Shown piece after piece: positions 61,973-64,000 of a DNA stretch of 64,000 nt (positions are counted from its first letter, which is position 1; each line of letters begins with the position of its first letter). The DNA comes from Anticarsia gemmatalis. Lineage: Eukaryota > Arthropoda > Insecta > Lepidoptera > Erebidae. A program made the translations under genes and the position numbers. The notes beneath the pieces were generated by a model. It had not been told where the DNA came from, searched no databases, and saw only the letters and a program-made list of their open reading frames with translations. Location: positions 6,821,001 through 6,885,000 of the forward strand of contig NC_134755.1 in NCBI RefSeq assembly GCF_050436995.1. Reading direction: 5' to 3'.

Positions 61973-63788
61973 GTAAGTAGTGTCACAGAATAGATTTTTA
62001 AATTTTTACGACACAATAGGTTTTTCTTGCTATAATATCGGAGTATTTGTTTTGCAAAACTAATATCTTTCAGTAACCTTTAAGCAGAAACTACAAAGCA
62101 GATTGATTACTTTTAAATTTGATTAATATTTTGTAAAATGTCATAGAGAACATATGGCTTACAAAATACTTAATAATAAATTATGTTGGACCTCTTAATC
62201 TCTTTTTTTTCTACTATTCGACAGGTGCTCACCCTGCAAATAATATTTGTGTGTCGGGTCCGCACATTGAAAACCTCAAGCACTGGAAGGACCTTGGAGC
62301 CAATACCACAGATGACAACGGCATTGTATTTGACAACTGTGATATCATATTCATAGGTGTAAAGGTTGACAAACTAGATACAGCATTGAAAACAATCAAT
62401 AGAAGCTCTTCCAAAAAGAAGGTTCTGTTTGTATCTATGCTGGCTGGTAAAAAGCTTGTGACTTTAAAACAGGTGTGTTATCAGAGAAGGTATCTGTTCT
62501 TTTATTCTAAGCATAGTCCTAAATCAAAACTAACTTATGACCGAAAACACACTGAAACAGACTTTACGATTACGACAAGACAACCTGTCTTGCATAGTAA
62601 AGTCTGTTCTAAGTCTCCAGAATGTTTTATTATTCTAACATTTAAAATACTGTTATAGTTAAATTCACAATACTGTTTAAATTGTTAACTAGATAAATGC
62701 ATTTGCTATTAACCCTTTTTGAAAGCACTCTATATACTCTTTGAGTGTAGTTATCTGAAGTCCCTATTTAATTTACAGGCCATCAGTTTCTACCTACCCA
62801 ACGCAGAGATCAGTGTGACCCGCATCATGCCCAATACGCCAATGACTGTAGGAACAGGCATTTGTTTATACACACCTGATGCAACAGTCACGGAACAACA
62901 GTGTCAGCTGTTAGAGAAACTTCTTAACAGCTCGGCACTTTGTGAGAGAGTGCCTGAACCGTTAATGGACTCATTGGGCACTCTTACGGCATGTGGACCG
63001 GCATTTGTAAGTAAAAACATTACTTATCTTATATTATTATATAAAAATGAAATACCAAATGTGTCGCTAAGAACTAGACTCTATAACGGCTGAACCTATT
63101 TCACTTATTCTTTTTTTATTATATTCCTTGAAGTACAAGGATGGTTCATATGGAGGAAACAAAAAGGTTATCGATTGTTAGGCAGTATTATGTTCGCAGG
63201 GACAGCTAGTTTATAATAGAAGACTAGGTAAGGTTGATTTAATTACCACCTTTACCTGCTTTATAAGTATCAAGGAAACTGATTGATTATTTATAACAAC
63301 ATAGTTTTTAAACAATGTTAATTAGTGTAACATGCTTGGAATATGATTAGAGGCTTTGGTTGCCTCATAATATTTGTTGTGTTAAAAGATTGTGCTACAA
63401 TACAAGATTATATCCAATTTTAAATGAAAACAAAATCTCCAGTTCATTAAATTGTTGCATGTCATCTGGCAATACGGGCTTCTTGAATCTGGATTCTCTG
63501 ATCTTTAGAAAGTCACAGGTACTGGTGACAAGTCAACAAAATAAAAAGTTTAAAAAATATTATAAATAATTTTCAGATGTACTTGGTAATCGAGGCGCTA
63601 GCAGATGGCGCTGTAAAGCAAGGGGTACCTAGGGCAATGGCGACACGGCACGCAGCACAAATGGTCGTCGGCAGTGGCCAGATGGTATTACAAACAGGCA
63701 AACACCCTGGCCTGTTGAAAGACGAAGTCTGTTCACCAGGTGGCTCTACTATTTGTGGCATCAGTGCTCTTGAAAATGGAGGGCTAAG
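61900..63788 (+). CDS. pyrroline-5-carboxylate reductase, 3' partial
   Basis: The enzyme reduces pyrroline-5-carboxylate to proline with NAD(P)H, the last step of proline synthesis. Four exons (61900-61972, 62225-62472, 62779-63006, 63577-63788) join in phase to 253 codons plus two bases. The family is usually 270-320 residues, so only a short C-terminal end is missing. Residues 5-16 carry the dinucleotide-binding GFIGGGNMSTAI. Further on are VRIMP-type TRIMPNTPMTVGTG, the LTACGPAF segment and the family signature SPGGSTICGISALENGG. No mitochondrial presequence is visible before MSFNLGF. The gene diverges from scribble across about 1.1 kb. Which of the two or three animal paralogues this is cannot be decided here. 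Confidence 0.95.
62225..62472 (+). CDS. P5C reductase exon 2: Rossmann domain
   Basis: The exon is 248 nt, TTCGACAG|GT to CAG|GTGTGT. It encodes GAHPANNICVSGPHIENLKH, CDIIFIGVKVDKLDTAL and KKVLFVSMLAGKKLVTLKQ, the beta strands of the nucleotide-binding fold. It ends in phase 0. Confidence 0.94.
62779..63006 (+). CDS. P5C reductase exon 3: substrate region
   Basis: The exon is 228 nt, AATTTACAG|GCC to TTT|GTAAGT. It encodes AISFYLPNAEISVTRIMPNT, PMTVGTGICLYTPDATVTEQ and MDSLGTLTACGPAF. MPNTP is a conserved family block. It is phase 0 at both ends. Confidence 0.95.
63050..63212 (+). repeat. Interspersed repeat fragment ending GGGACAGCTAG
   Basis: CGGCTGAACCTATTTCACTT, CTTGAAGTACAAGGATGGTT and the end TTCGCAGGGACAGCTAG before T match a frequent lepidopteran repeat pattern. 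It lies in P5C reductase intron 3. Confidence 0.45.
63577..63788 (+). CDS. P5C reductase exon 4: C-terminal signature
   Basis: The exon is 212 nt, AATTTTCAG|ATG to CTAAG|GTACGC. It encodes MYLVIEALADGAVKQGVPRA, RHAAQMVVGSGQMVLQTGKH and DEVCSPGGSTICGISALENG, matching the P5CR signature region. It ends in phase 2. The final exon is beyond the window. Confidence 0.95.
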
Positions 63789-63854
63789 GTACGCTCATGG
63801 ATATTTTTTTTGCAATAATTTGGCTCAGTTTAAATCTCTCATTCATTTTTTTTA

Positions 63855-64000
63855 AGTCAACTCCCGTACTATGAATTGCTCTTGTGTCGCGGGGACTTTT
63901 ACAAACATACAACCACACTCGAAACAATTATTTGGCACCGTGTGAGAATTGAACCCACAACCTACCGACGCAAATGGTATCGGCGTGGCAACCTAAACCA
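63855..64000 (-). mobile_element. tRNA-derived SINE, truncated by the window edge
   Basis: Read on the minus strand it has a tRNA-like head: TGGTTTAGGTTGCCACGCCG as a candidate A-box region, and GGTTCAATTCTCACACGG as a B-box-like element. The body follows as CAAATAATTGTTTCGAGTGT then GTGG and AAAGTCCCCGCGACACAAG. This body is typical of moth SINEs. It lies in P5C reductase intron 4. Confidence 0.6.

Noticed and set aside
63930..64000. Possible genuine tRNA gene on the minus strand
   Set aside because: The A- and B-box-like parts are imperfect and run on into a SINE body; no complete cloverleaf can be drawn.

Overview
This is animal nuclear DNA, almost certainly from a moth or butterfly (Lepidoptera). 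It is AT-rich and intron-rich, with canonical GT/AG splice sites, and is littered with TTAA-flanked piggyBac, TWA-flanked PIF/Harbinger, Helitron, mariner-type and LINE/SINE copies of lepidopteran type. There is no bacterial-style operon, tRNA cluster, rRNA or CRISPR array.

Two host genes explain the conserved coding signal. On the minus strand, from about 60.8 kb down to the left edge, lies scribble (a LAP-family polarity scaffold: 16 leucine-rich repeats plus PDZ domains). I traced 25 phase-compatible coding exons, about 1,372 codons, from the initiator at 60788 through LRR1-16, the linker with the TPHPKDLKAKAHKL motif, PDZ1, PDZ2 and PDZ3. PDZ4 and the C-terminus lie beyond the left edge. 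On the plus strand, starting at 61900 and diverging from scribble across about 1.1 kb, lies pyrroline-5-carboxylate reductase (proline synthesis). Four coding exons are inside the window, and the last short piece is beyond the right edge.

scribble shows signs of complex transcript use. There are two phase-symmetric cassette exons in the LRR-PDZ linker, a 57-nt phase-1 cassette or start exon at 11531-11587, and an alternative first coding exon at 15887-16451. That last exon has its own ATG and would replace the whole LRR half with 188 Ser/Asn/Tyr/Gln-rich residues before PDZ1.

The large introns hold the mobile DNA. The 20.5-kb intron between scribble exons 2 and 3 carries a nested PIF/Harbinger complex (53159-57800). 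A deleted copy with TSD TAA was hit, inside its MADF-type ORF, by a 3.56-kb related element with TSD TTA that still has both genes apparently intact. Its MADF/BESS gene (+) and HARBI1-type DDE transposase gene (-) are interlocked: each gene's second exon lies in the other's intron. A LINE with an internal deletion sits in the same element. A 1.0-kb piggyBac remnant (58748-59747) lies in scribble intron 1. Three non-autonomous Helitrons, a mariner-type MITE, a foldback element with about 190-bp arms, an 819-bp TIR element with reiterated CCTAATACCGTCCC motifs, and three near-perfect 28-36-bp hairpins complete the picture.
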